A stretch of 7,929 bases of DNA from an uncultured Oscillospiraceae bacterium (GTDB lineage Bacteria > Bacillota > Clostridia > Oscillospirales > Acutalibacteraceae): NCBI GenBank assembly GCA_958451705.1, contig CAUDRD010000065.1:1-7929 (forward strand). The letters run 5' to 3'. The notes below the pieces were generated by a model. It had not been told where the DNA came from, did no database searches, and worked only from the letters and a program-made list of their open reading frames with translations. Shown piece after piece: positions 1-6,209 of this stretch. Made by a program: the position numbers and the translations under genes. The number at the start of each line of letters is the position of its first letter. The first letter of the stretch is position 1.

Positions 1-548
1 TACGGGACGTGACCTTTCTGCGTCTTATCCTGAAAAACAGCAATTGCAATTTCTGACCATTTTCGTTTCTTTTTTCGCATCCATACCAGCATAAACAAAA
101 CAAAAGCTGACACACAGGCAATTATAGGTAAAGCCAAATGCAAAAACCATCTTGGAGACTTATTATCAGAAATAACAAACAGTACATACAAAGCCACAGA
201 GACGGAATCTAAAAACCAAAGGACATATGGGTGTGCTTTGGTTATAAAGAGTGGCACAATAAAGACAATCCAAAAAAGTGCGCTTGTTGTAATAACATAT
301 AAAGACCAAATTCCGGAACTCGGTACAAGAAGGTTGCTTATTCCGAAAACTATATTGGGTATAAGCAAACACATGGAAATAAAAAATCCCATATACTTAT
401 TTTTGGCCTTTGGGGTAAATGTGTTATCAGGATAAGGCGGAAGTTTTTCCGGTTCATCTTCAAAGGCGTTGAGCACCGGAGCAGAACAAAGGGGACATTC
501 TATAGCGCTTTCATCGAGTTCAACTCCGCAATTAACGCAGTATGACAT
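1..548 (-). CDS. Zinc-ribbon multi-pass membrane protein, DUF6320-like (3' end cut off by window)
   Basis: The minus-strand frame is open from an ATG at 548-546 to the window edge with no stop, giving 182 visible residues. The N-terminus is a Cys4 zinc ribbon: C4-x2-C7 and C18-x2-C21, with the sequence CVNCGVEL then CPLC. An acidic, proline-rich linker follows (about residues 26-45). Four hydrophobic stretches look like membrane helices at about 52-73, 81-103, 107-126 and 134-156. The last is followed by a basic RKKKRK cluster, so a cytoplasmic loop or tail is likely there. The layout resembles clostridial proteins annotated DUF6320, recalled from memory and not searched; their function is unknown to me. 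It starts 14 bases after the acyltransferase stop, with AAAGGAGGA overlapping that stop, so the two are probably translated together. A partner or regulatory role for the acyltransferase is only inferred. The true C-terminus is not visible. Confidence 0.85.
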   Translation of the reverse strand, partial: MSYCVNCGVELDESAIECPLCSAPVLNAFEDEPEKLPPYPDNTFTPKAKNKYMGFFISMCLLIPNIVFGISNLLVPSSGIWSLYVITTSALFWIVFIVPLFITKAHPYVLWFLDSVSVALYVLFVISDNKSPRWFLHLALPIIACVSAFVLFMLVWMRKKKRKWSEIAIAVFQDKTQKGHVP

Positions 549-555
549 TTTAAAA

Positions 556-564
556 TCCTCCTTT
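556..564 (-). promoter_or_regulatory. Ribosome-binding site of the zinc-ribbon membrane protein
   Basis: The transcript reads AAAGGAGGA here, 7 bases before the ATG at 548. Its first two bases overlap the TAA stop of the upstream acyltransferase (565-563). This fixes the start of a gene that runs off the window, and suggests translational coupling. Confidence 0.85.
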
Positions 565-1855
565 ATCTGTTGCTTTCTACTTTAACATGGATTCCCATTT
601 TTACAAGGGAAGTGAAAAATTCCCGTTCAATATCAGATTCAGCATAGATGTTTGCAAAAGTGAGAGCCAAACAGTTGCCAAGGCTTGAAGCCCCGCACCT
701 TGCACCGTTAAGTTTACCGGGCCCCGCCATAAAGATAAATTTATCAACATAGGGCTCCATATCCTTCGGCAGTTTTACAACTCCCAAATTTGTAAGCAGC
801 ACGCTGGTAGTCTGTTCACCTGTAATAAGAAAAGATAATCCGATAGCCGCATCTTTAATAAATAACGGCAGTATACGGTTAAGTGGATTAGATTCCAGCT
901 TTAAGTTATTTGAAATCATAGCGTTAAGCTGTTTTTCGTTGTTTATATATCTAAGATAAAGTGAAACCTGTTTTACAACCTCTTCAAAGGTATATTCTCC
1001 CATATTTGGGTCAATACGCACACTGTAACACAGAGAAAAATTCCTAAAAGTATTTGTGGGGAAGGTTCTTCTTAAATTTACGGGAATCTGAACGCTTACA
1101 TCCTTTTTCTTATAACACTCTCTGTTTTGCTTTTGATAGTGAATATAGAGAAGAAGAGCGCCTAAAAACTCAGTAATAGTTGCGTTATATTCCGCCGCCT
1201 TCTTTTTAAGGGCGTCCACAGGCATGAAACCGGTCGTAATATTTACCCTGTGGTTGGGTAATTTTGTTCCCTTTGCATGATAGACAAATTTATTAAACTT
1301 TTTAAGCTTTGCCTTGGAAGAGGCGAATTTAACAAATGCGTCGTCTATTTCATCTTCCGTAGCAGGCTCGTTTATATTGAGCACATTGCCTCCTACGGAA
1401 ACATTATGTCCGCACAAAGTTAAATATCTCGCTGCAAGGGTACATAAAAACAGAGAACCGCCGTAGCCGTCGGTGAGCACATGAAAGAAATCCACCGATA
1501 TGCGCTTATCATAATAATACACTTTAAATAAAAAGTGATTGTTTTCATTCCACTTGATTCTATGGCAGGGATTGTTGACATCGAGCATTACGGGAGGAGC
1601 AGCAAATTCATTCTCCTGAAGATAGTACCAAAAAAATCCCTTTTTGATCTTTACATCGAAGCAGGGAAATCTCGGAAGCACATCCTCCAAAGCCTGTTCC
1701 AAAATTTCCGGGACAATTTTTTCTTTTAGTACGACAGAAACCCGAAACACGTTTGACCATGTTTCGGTTCGCTGACCGGGAAAGATTTTTCCGGCATTAT
1801 CAACTTTAAACCACCGTTTCGGCAGACGGGAAGCGCTTTTCTCTTTTTCAGCCAA
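563..1855 (-). CDS. HXXXDG-motif acyltransferase (condensation/BAHD-like; 'alcohol acetyltransferase' family)
   Basis: This is a soluble protein of about 430 residues with no signal peptide or membrane helix. The clearest motif is HVLTDG at about residues 125-130, set in VDFFHVLTDGYGG. It matches the HXXXD(G) active site of the chloramphenicol-acetyltransferase-like superfamily (NRPS condensation domains, BAHD and PapA5-type acyltransferases), where the His acts as general base. A second conserved-looking block, PVNLRR, lies near residue 260. The N-terminal RWFKVDNAGKIFP resembles Firmicute proteins labelled alcohol acetyltransferase (COG4908-like), by memory and not by search. Length fits a single two-lobed domain with no carrier protein or adenylation domain, so it is probably a stand-alone acyl transferase. 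Donor and acceptor are unknown. An upstream in-frame GTG at 1864 would overlap its own Shine-Dalgarno, so TTG at 1855 is preferred. It begins 14 bases after the hisE stop and is followed closely by a membrane protein. Confidence 0.82.
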   Translation of the reverse strand: MAEKEKSASRLPKRWFKVDNAGKIFPGQRTETWSNVFRVSVVLKEKIVPEILEQALEDVLPRFPCFDVKIKKGFFWYYLQENEFAAPPVMLDVNNPCHRIKWNENNHFLFKVYYYDKRISVDFFHVLTDGYGGSLFLCTLAARYLTLCGHNVSVGGNVLNINEPATEDEIDDAFVKFASSKAKLKKFNKFVYHAKGTKLPNHRVNITTGFMPVDALKKKAAEYNATITEFLGALLLYIHYQKQNRECYKKKDVSVQIPVNLRRTFPTNTFRNFSLCYSVRIDPNMGEYTFEEVVKQVSLYLRYINNEKQLNAMISNNLKLESNPLNRILPLFIKDAAIGLSFLITGEQTTSVLLTNLGVVKLPKDMEPYVDKFIFMAGPGKLNGARCGASSLGNCLALTFANIYAESDIEREFFTSLVKMGIHVKVESNR

Positions 1856-1861
1856 AGCACT

Positions 1862-1869
1862 CACCTCTT
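1862..1869 (-). promoter_or_regulatory. Ribosome-binding site deciding the acyltransferase start
   Basis: The transcript reads AAGAGGTG immediately after the hisE stop TAA (1872-1870). It sits 6 bases before TTG 1855 (8 counted from the AGAGG core), a normal spacing. The in-frame GTG at 1864 lies inside the site itself and so is unlikely to be used. Confidence 0.7.
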
Positions 1870-2196
1870 TTAGCTGTTTTTATCAACCTGGTGGAACTTC
1901 TTGAGATTTCCGCTTTTTTGGCGGCGTTTTTCCAGCTCAGCGGCAACATCCTCAACTTCGATGCCCTCGTTCGCCATCATAACAAGAAGATGGAAAATAA
2001 GGTCGCTTATTTCAAGGACAGTTTCGTTTTTATCACCGTTTTTAGCGGCGATAATTGTTTCGGCACATTCCTCTCCTACTTTTTTAAGTATCTTGTCGAG
2101 CCCCTTATCAAAAAGATAACAGGTATAAGAGCCTTCCGTAGGATTAGCTCTTCTTGCAAGAATTACTTCGTATAAATCTTTAATAATATCGTTCAT
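1870..2196 (-). CDS. hisE: Phosphoribosyl-ATP pyrophosphohydrolase HisE
   Basis: HisE hydrolyses phosphoribosyl-ATP to phosphoribosyl-AMP and pyrophosphate, the second step of histidine synthesis, in the cytoplasm. The 108-residue protein is all-alpha and MazG-like. The metal-binding acidic motif appears as GEECAE (E42, E43, E46) and LEISD (E62, D65), after the family block PTEGSYTCYLFDKGLDKILKK. A longer reading starts at ATG 2211 and adds five residues, but it has no ribosome site and overlaps hisI. GGGAG at 2209-2205 is spaced 8 bases from ATG 2196, so the shorter start is chosen. It begins 2 bases after the hisI stop. HisI and HisE are often one fused protein in other bacteria; here they are separate adjacent genes. 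The length is normal for a stand-alone HisE. Confidence 0.95.
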   Translation of the reverse strand: MNDIIKDLYEVILARRANPTEGSYTCYLFDKGLDKILKKVGEECAETIIAAKNGDKNETVLEISDLIFHLLVMMANEGIEVEDVAAELEKRRQKSGNLKKFHQVDKNS

Positions 2197-2198
2197 TT

Positions 2199-2525
2199 TT
2201 ATTTCTCCCATATTTTTGTATAAAAGCAGCTGTGATTTCCTGTATGACAGGCAGCTCCTGTTTGTACTACGTTTATTAAAAGGGTATCGTCGTCACAGTC
2301 GGTATAAATATCAACTATTTTCTGAATATGCCCTGAGGTTGCTCCCTTATGCCAAAGCTCCTGACGGGAACGGCTGTAAAACCAAGTCTCACCGGTTTCA
2401 AAAGTTTTTGCAAGGGATTCACGGTTCATATAGGCAAGCATGAGAACTTCTCCTGTTGATTCTTCCCTTACAATGGCCGGGATAAGGTCGCCTTTTTTAA
2501 AATATCTCTCTAAATCCATATTCAT
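2199..2525 (-). CDS. hisI: Phosphoribosyl-AMP cyclohydrolase HisI
   Basis: HisI opens the adenine ring of phosphoribosyl-AMP to give ProFAR, the third pathway step. The 108-residue protein carries the family core WFYSRSRQELWHKGATSGH (from W48), the Mg-binding DCDDD (D76, D78, D80), and the zinc cysteines C77, C93 and C100 in the GAACHTGNHSCFY block. All expected metal ligands are present, so it should be active. The length matches a single-domain HisI without a fused HisE. The ATG at 2525 overlaps the hisA stop as ATGA. GGAGG at 2539-2535, spaced 9 bases, favours it over the ATG two codons later. The product passes straight to HisA, encoded just upstream. Confidence 0.96.
   Translation of the reverse strand: MNMDLERYFKKGDLIPAIVREESTGEVLMLAYMNRESLAKTFETGETWFYSRSRQELWHKGATSGHIQKIVDIYTDCDDDTLLINVVQTGAACHTGNHSCFYTKIWEK
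2205..2209 (-). promoter_or_regulatory. Ribosome-binding site deciding the hisE start
   Basis: GGGAG lies inside the last codons of hisI, 8 bases before ATG 2196. It supports the internal ATG over the ATG at 2211, whose upstream sequence is A/T-rich with no purine site. Confidence 0.7.
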
Positions 2526-3247
2526 ATCTGCTCTCCTCCAACTTTTACGGCTTCCTGAAGGCTGAGTGTGCCGCTGTAAATTGATTTACCGCAGATTACT
2601 CCGTAAAGTCCTCCGTCCTTTACAGCCTTTATATCTTCAATATCCTTAATTCCGCCGCTTGCAACTATATTGCAGGAAACAGCGTCATTGAGAGCAAAAA
2701 GCTGCTCTAAATTGGGGCCCGACAGCATTCCGTCACGGCCAATATCCGTAAAGATGATATACTTTACCCCTTTATCTTCCATTCGCTTTGCAAGCTCAAT
2801 GTAAGAGATTTCGCTTGTCTTTACCCAGCCTTCGGCAGCTACCATGCCGTTTCTTGCGTCAATACCGAGAACTATCTTTTCGGCGCCGTACTCCTTTATA
2901 CAGTCTGAAACAAGCTGAGGATTATTTAAAGCCGCAGAGCCTATTATAACTCTTTCGATTCCCCTTGAAAGATAATATTCTACGTCTTCGGCCTTTCTTA
3001 TGCCTCCGCCTACTTCTACCTTTAATCCGCTTTTTTCAGCGGTTTCAGTGAAAACTGAAGTGTTTATTCTTTTGCCGTTAACTGCTCCGTCAAGGTCAAC
3101 CATGTGAATCCACGCCGCACCTGCCTTTTTAAAAGACAAAGCTGTATCGAGAAAATTTTCCGCTACCTTATGGGCTGTATTCATGTCGCCCTTCTTAAGA
3201 CGGACGCACTCTCCGTTTTTAATATCTATTGCAGGAAAAATAAGCAT
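2522..3247 (-). CDS. hisA: ProFAR isomerase HisA (phosphoribosylformimino-5-aminoimidazole carboxamide ribotide isomerase)
   Basis: HisA converts ProFAR to PRFAR by an Amadori rearrangement, the fourth step. The 241 residues form a beta/alpha barrel of normal length. The catalytic aspartates are D8 (FPAIDIKNG) and D130 (GIDARNG), with the HisA-typical W141 after it. Phosphate-binding glycines lie in VEVGGGIR (about 78-84) and in the ASGGI and VICGKSIY blocks near residues 196-223. The TDIGRDGMLSGPN block at 167-179 is also typical. The N-terminus is HisA-like and not HisF-like; HisF would read close to IIPCLDVKDGRVVKG. It starts 12 bases after the hisB stop, with GGAGG at 3257-3253. Its last codons (VGGEQI) encode the ribosome site of hisI. 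HisF, the next enzyme of the pathway, is not encoded on either side. Confidence 0.97.
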   Translation of the reverse strand: MLIFPAIDIKNGECVRLKKGDMNTAHKVAENFLDTALSFKKAGAAWIHMVDLDGAVNGKRINTSVFTETAEKSGLKVEVGGGIRKAEDVEYYLSRGIERVIIGSAALNNPQLVSDCIKEYGAEKIVLGIDARNGMVAAEGWVKTSEISYIELAKRMEDKGVKYIIFTDIGRDGMLSGPNLEQLFALNDAVSCNIVASGGIKDIEDIKAVKDGGLYGVICGKSIYSGTLSLQEAVKVGGEQI

Positions 3248-3252
3248 ATATA

Positions 3253-3257
3253 CCTCC
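3253..3257 (-). promoter_or_regulatory. Ribosome-binding site of hisA
   Basis: GGAGG lies 2 bases after the hisB stop TAA (3262-3260) and 5 bases before ATG 3247. It fills most of the 12-base gap, so no room remains for a promoter or for a hisH remnant. Confidence 0.85.
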
Positions 3258-3259
3258 GA

Positions 3260-3835
3260 TTAAAGACTTCCCTTAGTTGAAAGAACTCCTTTTCCGTTTT
3301 CTCTTACGGCAATGGCAAGAGCATGAGCCAGAGCCTTGAAAATAGCTTCAATTTGATGATGGGTATTGCCGCCATAAATCATATTTACATGAAGTGTGAT
3401 TCCGGCATTATATGCGAAAGCTCTCATAAACTCTTCACACATACATGAGTCAAACTCCCCTACTCTCTCTTCGGGAAATTCAGCGTTGAAAACAAGAAAA
3501 GGTCTTCCCGAAACATCGAGAGAGACAAAAGCGAGAGACTCATCCATGGGAACTGTAAAGCTGCCGTATCTCTCTATGCCGCTTTTGTCACCCAGAGCCT
3601 CAGAGAAAGCTTTTCCGAGAACTATACCTGTATCCTCAATAGTGTGGTGACAATCAACTTCGAGATCGCCTTTAACGCTGGCTTTTAAACCGAAACCGCT
3701 GTGAACGGCAAAAGCTGTAAGCATATGGTCAAAAAAACCTATGCCGGTGCTTATTTCGCACTCTCCGCCGTCAAGACACAGCTCAATTTTTATATCGGTT
3801 TCCTTAGTTTTTCTGCTTATATCAGCACTTCTCAT
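3260..3835 (-). CDS. hisB: Imidazoleglycerol-phosphate dehydratase HisB
   Basis: HisB dehydrates imidazole glycerol phosphate to imidazole acetol phosphate. It is the monofunctional IGPD without the histidinol-phosphatase domain of the E. coli HisB fusion. From ATG 3835 it is 191 residues, normal for the family. Mn-binding histidines are present in FFDHML (H37), AVHSG (H45), DCHHTIED (H63, H64, E67), TLHV (H149) and NTHHQIEAIFK (H159, H160, E163), so the active site looks intact. The start is uncertain. The family N-terminus corresponds to MRSADISRKTKETDI at 3835, but that ATG has no ribosome site. An in-frame ATG at 3868 would add MEDALFSVIYD and overlaps the hisC stop as TAATG, which could allow reinitiation. 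I prefer the homologous start. Typical relatives have hisH downstream; here hisA follows. Confidence 0.94.
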   Translation of the reverse strand: MRSADISRKTKETDIKIELCLDGGECEISTGIGFFDHMLTAFAVHSGFGLKASVKGDLEVDCHHTIEDTGIVLGKAFSEALGDKSGIERYGSFTVPMDESLAFVSLDVSGRPFLVFNAEFPEERVGEFDSCMCEEFMRAFAYNAGITLHVNMIYGGNTHHQIEAIFKALAHALAIAVRENGKGVLSTKGSL

Positions 3836-3861
3836 ATCATAAATTACGCTAAAAAGCGCAT

Positions 3862-3866
3862 CCTCC
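3862..3866 (-). promoter_or_regulatory. GGAGG at the hisC-hisB junction, badly spaced for any hisB start
   Basis: A perfect GGAGG follows the hisC stop. It lies inside the upstream ATG (3868), 26 bases from the family-type ATG (3835), and directly against an out-of-frame ATG (3861) that opens only a five-codon frame. It may assist termination-reinitiation at TAATG, or be a relic of an earlier start. Confidence 0.5.
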
Positions 3867-3867
3867 A

Positions 3868-4920
3868 TTAAGATTTATAGAATAAATCAATTCCTTCGCA
3901 GACCGCTCTGTTTTCTTCTTCGCTTCCGGCGGAAATTCTCAGATGTGTGCCCATTTTTCTTACGGCTATGCCTTTAGTTTTAAGAAACTCAAAAAGCTCC
4001 TCTGCCTTTTCAAATTCAGTATACACAAAATTCGTCACCGGTGCAACGGGTTTTATTTTTCCTTTATATTTTTCCGAAAGAGCTGTCAACATTTTATAAA
4101 GCTCGTCCCTGGATTTTTTGATGCTCTCAGTACATTCTTTAAGGTAATCAGCGTGCCTTAAAACAACTGCACCCGCCGCCTGAGAAAGGCTGTTTACATT
4201 ATAGGGAGATTTTACGCTTCTTATAACATCGGTAATAGTTTTATTGGCTATTGCAAAACCCAGGCGCATTGCCGCTAAACCAAACGCCTTGGAACAGGTA
4301 CGCAAAATCAGAAGATTGTCGTACTTTTCCGCTTCGTTAATCAGTGACTCATCCCAAAAATCCATATAAGCTTCGTCTAAAACCACAAGACAGTCGAGAG
4401 AAGAAATAAGCTTTCTCATTTCATCCCTTTTAACGCCTAAAGAGGTAGGATTACAGGGATTAGAGAAAATAAGCACACGAATATTCTGCTCTTTTGCTTC
4501 CTTAATTACATTATCGACAGAAAACTCAAGATCGGTTTTAAAGAAATCCATGCACTGAGCCTCTGCAAGCGAAGCATAAAAAGCGTACATTGAAAAGTCG
4601 GGAGTGACAGTCATCACCTTATCGCCTTTTTGGAGAAAAGCGTTCATTATAACCGAAATAAGCTCGTCGGAGCCGTTTCCGGCGGTGACAAAATTTTTAT
4701 CTATACCGTAAAACTTTGAGAAAGCCTCGCAAAGCTCGGAGGCAAACGGATCAGGATAACGGTTAAAATCCACTTTGCCTATAGCTTCCTTAACCTCGGA
4801 AAGTATTTCTTCGCTGAGAGAAAAATATGATTCGTTGGCGTCAAGCCTTACCGCATACTCACCCTCAACAGGAGAATACGGGGTGAGATTTCTGATTTTT
4901 TCATTTAAAACAAATGCCAT
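3868..4920 (-). CDS. hisC: Histidinol-phosphate aminotransferase HisC
   Basis: HisC is a PLP enzyme that transfers the amino group of glutamate to imidazole acetol phosphate, giving histidinol phosphate. The 350 residues fit a fold-type I class II aminotransferase of usual length. Visible sites are DANES (28-32), the substrate-side YPDP (55-58), the PLP-phosphate loop AGNGSDE (80-86), SNPCNPT with N157, LDEAYMDF with D182 and Y185, the Schiff-base lysine K211 in TCSKAFGLAAMRLG, and the carboxylate-binding R328 in HLRIS. All key residues are present. It starts 3 bases after the hisD stop with a weak AAGG site 9 bases upstream. Paralogous aromatic aminotransferases look similar, but the position between hisD and hisB makes HisC the clear choice. 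Confidence 0.96.
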   Translation of the reverse strand: MAFVLNEKIRNLTPYSPVEGEYAVRLDANESYFSLSEEILSEVKEAIGKVDFNRYPDPFASELCEAFSKFYGIDKNFVTAGNGSDELISVIMNAFLQKGDKVMTVTPDFSMYAFYASLAEAQCMDFFKTDLEFSVDNVIKEAKEQNIRVLIFSNPCNPTSLGVKRDEMRKLISSLDCLVVLDEAYMDFWDESLINEAEKYDNLLILRTCSKAFGLAAMRLGFAIANKTITDVIRSVKSPYNVNSLSQAAGAVVLRHADYLKECTESIKKSRDELYKMLTALSEKYKGKIKPVAPVTNFVYTEFEKAEELFEFLKTKGIAVRKMGTHLRISAGSEEENRAVCEGIDLFYKS

Positions 4921-4923
4921 ATT

Positions 4924-6207
4924 TTAAAACCTTACCTTTATTGAATTTGCATGAGCTCCGAGACCCTCAGTCTCCGCAAGAGTAACGATATCATCCTTAT
5001 CCTGTGAAAGAGCGGATTCAGTGTAGTAAATAAAGCTGGATTTCTTTACGAAGCTGTCCACTGAAAGAGGAGAGAAAAATCTCGCTGTACCTCCCGTAGG
5101 AAGAACGTGGTTTGGTCCCGCATAGTAATCGCCCAGGGGTTCGGGAGAATAATTGCCTAAAAATACAGAGCCGGCATTATCCATGCGTCCGATATATTCC
5201 ATAGGATTTTCTACGCACATTTCAAGGTGCTCCGGAGCAAGCTCATTTGCAAAATCAACGGCTTCACCAAGATTTTGGCACACAATAATTGCGCCGTAAT
5301 CATTAAGGGATTTTTTGATTATGTCCTTTCTTGGCATATCCTCTACCTGACGCTTTAAAGCCTCTACTGTTTCGGAAGCAATTTTTTCGCTGTTAGTTAG
5401 AAGAATTGCACTTGCAAGAACATCGTGCTCTGCCTGAGACATAAGGTCTGCTGCAAGGAATTCCGGCTTTGCGCTTTCATCGGCAACAATTAAAATTTCG
5501 CTGGGACCTGCAATCATGTCGATATCCACAACGCCGTAAAGAAGCTTTTTGGCAGTAGCCACATAGATATTTCCGGGGCCGACAATTTTATCAACTTTCG
5601 GCACTCTTTCGGTACCATAGGCTAAAGCTGCAACGGCCTGGGCTCCCCCTGCAAGGAAAACTCTGTCAACTCCCGCAACATAAGCGGCGGCAAGGATATT
5701 TGGGTTTGCTCCGCCGTTTTTCGTAGGTGGAGTTACCATTATAAGCTCCTGAACTCCTGCGATTTTTGCTGGAACGGCGTTCATAAGTACAGAGGATGGA
5801 TAAGCAGCTGTACCGCCGGGAACATAAAGACCGACTCTCTTAAGCCCTCTGATACGCTGGCCGAGAATAACTCCGTTTTCTTTTGTAGTAAGCCAGCTCT
5901 GCTGCTTTTGACGAGAGTGAAAATCTCTTATTCTCTCCGCTGCATTTTTTACAGCCGTTAAAAACTCAGGGGCAACGCTCTTTACCGCCTCTTCCATCTC
6001 TTCTTTTGTCACTTCAAGTCTTTCGGGAACGGAGCCGTCAAAAAGCTTTGTGTATCTGTCGAGAGCGGCGTCGCCTTCAAGACGTACCGCCTCTATAATT
6101 TCAGTAACGCTTTCGGTAACTTTTTTGCTTGTCTCACCGCTTCTCGCTTTAAGCTGGGAGATAAGCTCCTTTTCCGCTTTTCCGTCTGCTTTTATATATG
6201 AAATCAA
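4924..6207 (-). CDS. hisD: Histidinol dehydrogenase HisD
   Basis: HisD carries out the last two steps, oxidising histidinol via histidinal to histidine with two NAD+. The 427 residues match the usual length. Zinc ligands are at the positions expected from E. coli HisD: Q258 and H261 in MSQAEHD, D360 in GDYYAGPNH, and H419 in GLGAHANSI. The catalytic acid/base pair E326-H327 is in LAPEHLE. The NAD-fold blocks GLYVPGGTAAYPSS and GPGNIYVATAKK and the signature IAGPSEILIVAD are intact. The start codon is TTG at 6207-6205. AAAGGAGGAA, formed from the last codons of hisG, sits 7 bases before it (from GGAGG), and no other start fits better. The hisG stop is 2 bases upstream, so translation is probably coupled. 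Confidence 0.97.
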   Translation of the reverse strand: MISYIKADGKAEKELISQLKARSGETSKKVTESVTEIIEAVRLEGDAALDRYTKLFDGSVPERLEVTKEEMEEAVKSVAPEFLTAVKNAAERIRDFHSRQKQQSWLTTKENGVILGQRIRGLKRVGLYVPGGTAAYPSSVLMNAVPAKIAGVQELIMVTPPTKNGGANPNILAAAYVAGVDRVFLAGGAQAVAALAYGTERVPKVDKIVGPGNIYVATAKKLLYGVVDIDMIAGPSEILIVADESAKPEFLAADLMSQAEHDVLASAILLTNSEKIASETVEALKRQVEDMPRKDIIKKSLNDYGAIIVCQNLGEAVDFANELAPEHLEMCVENPMEYIGRMDNAGSVFLGNYSPEPLGDYYAGPNHVLPTGGTARFFSPLSVDSFVKKSSFIYYTESALSQDKDDIVTLAETEGLGAHANSIKVRF

Positions 6208-6209
6208 AG

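Noticed and set aside
166..435. Short open frames on both strands in the left 450 bases
   Set aside because: They lie out of frame inside the zinc-ribbon membrane protein frame, which has a start with a good ribosome site and protein-like content; they have no ribosome sites or family motifs.
2199..2211. hisE starting at ATG 2211 with an overlap into hisI
   Set aside because: No ribosome site precedes it, while GGGAG is correctly spaced for ATG 2196.
1535..2443. Plus-strand open frames opposite the acyltransferase, hisE and hisI
   Set aside because: They are antisense to strongly conserved enzymes and show no motifs or ribosome sites of their own.
2522..3247. HisF, or a bifunctional HisA covering the missing cyclase step
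   Set aside because: The N-terminus, D8, D130 and W141 are HisA-type, the length is that of one barrel, and no amidotransferase domain is present.
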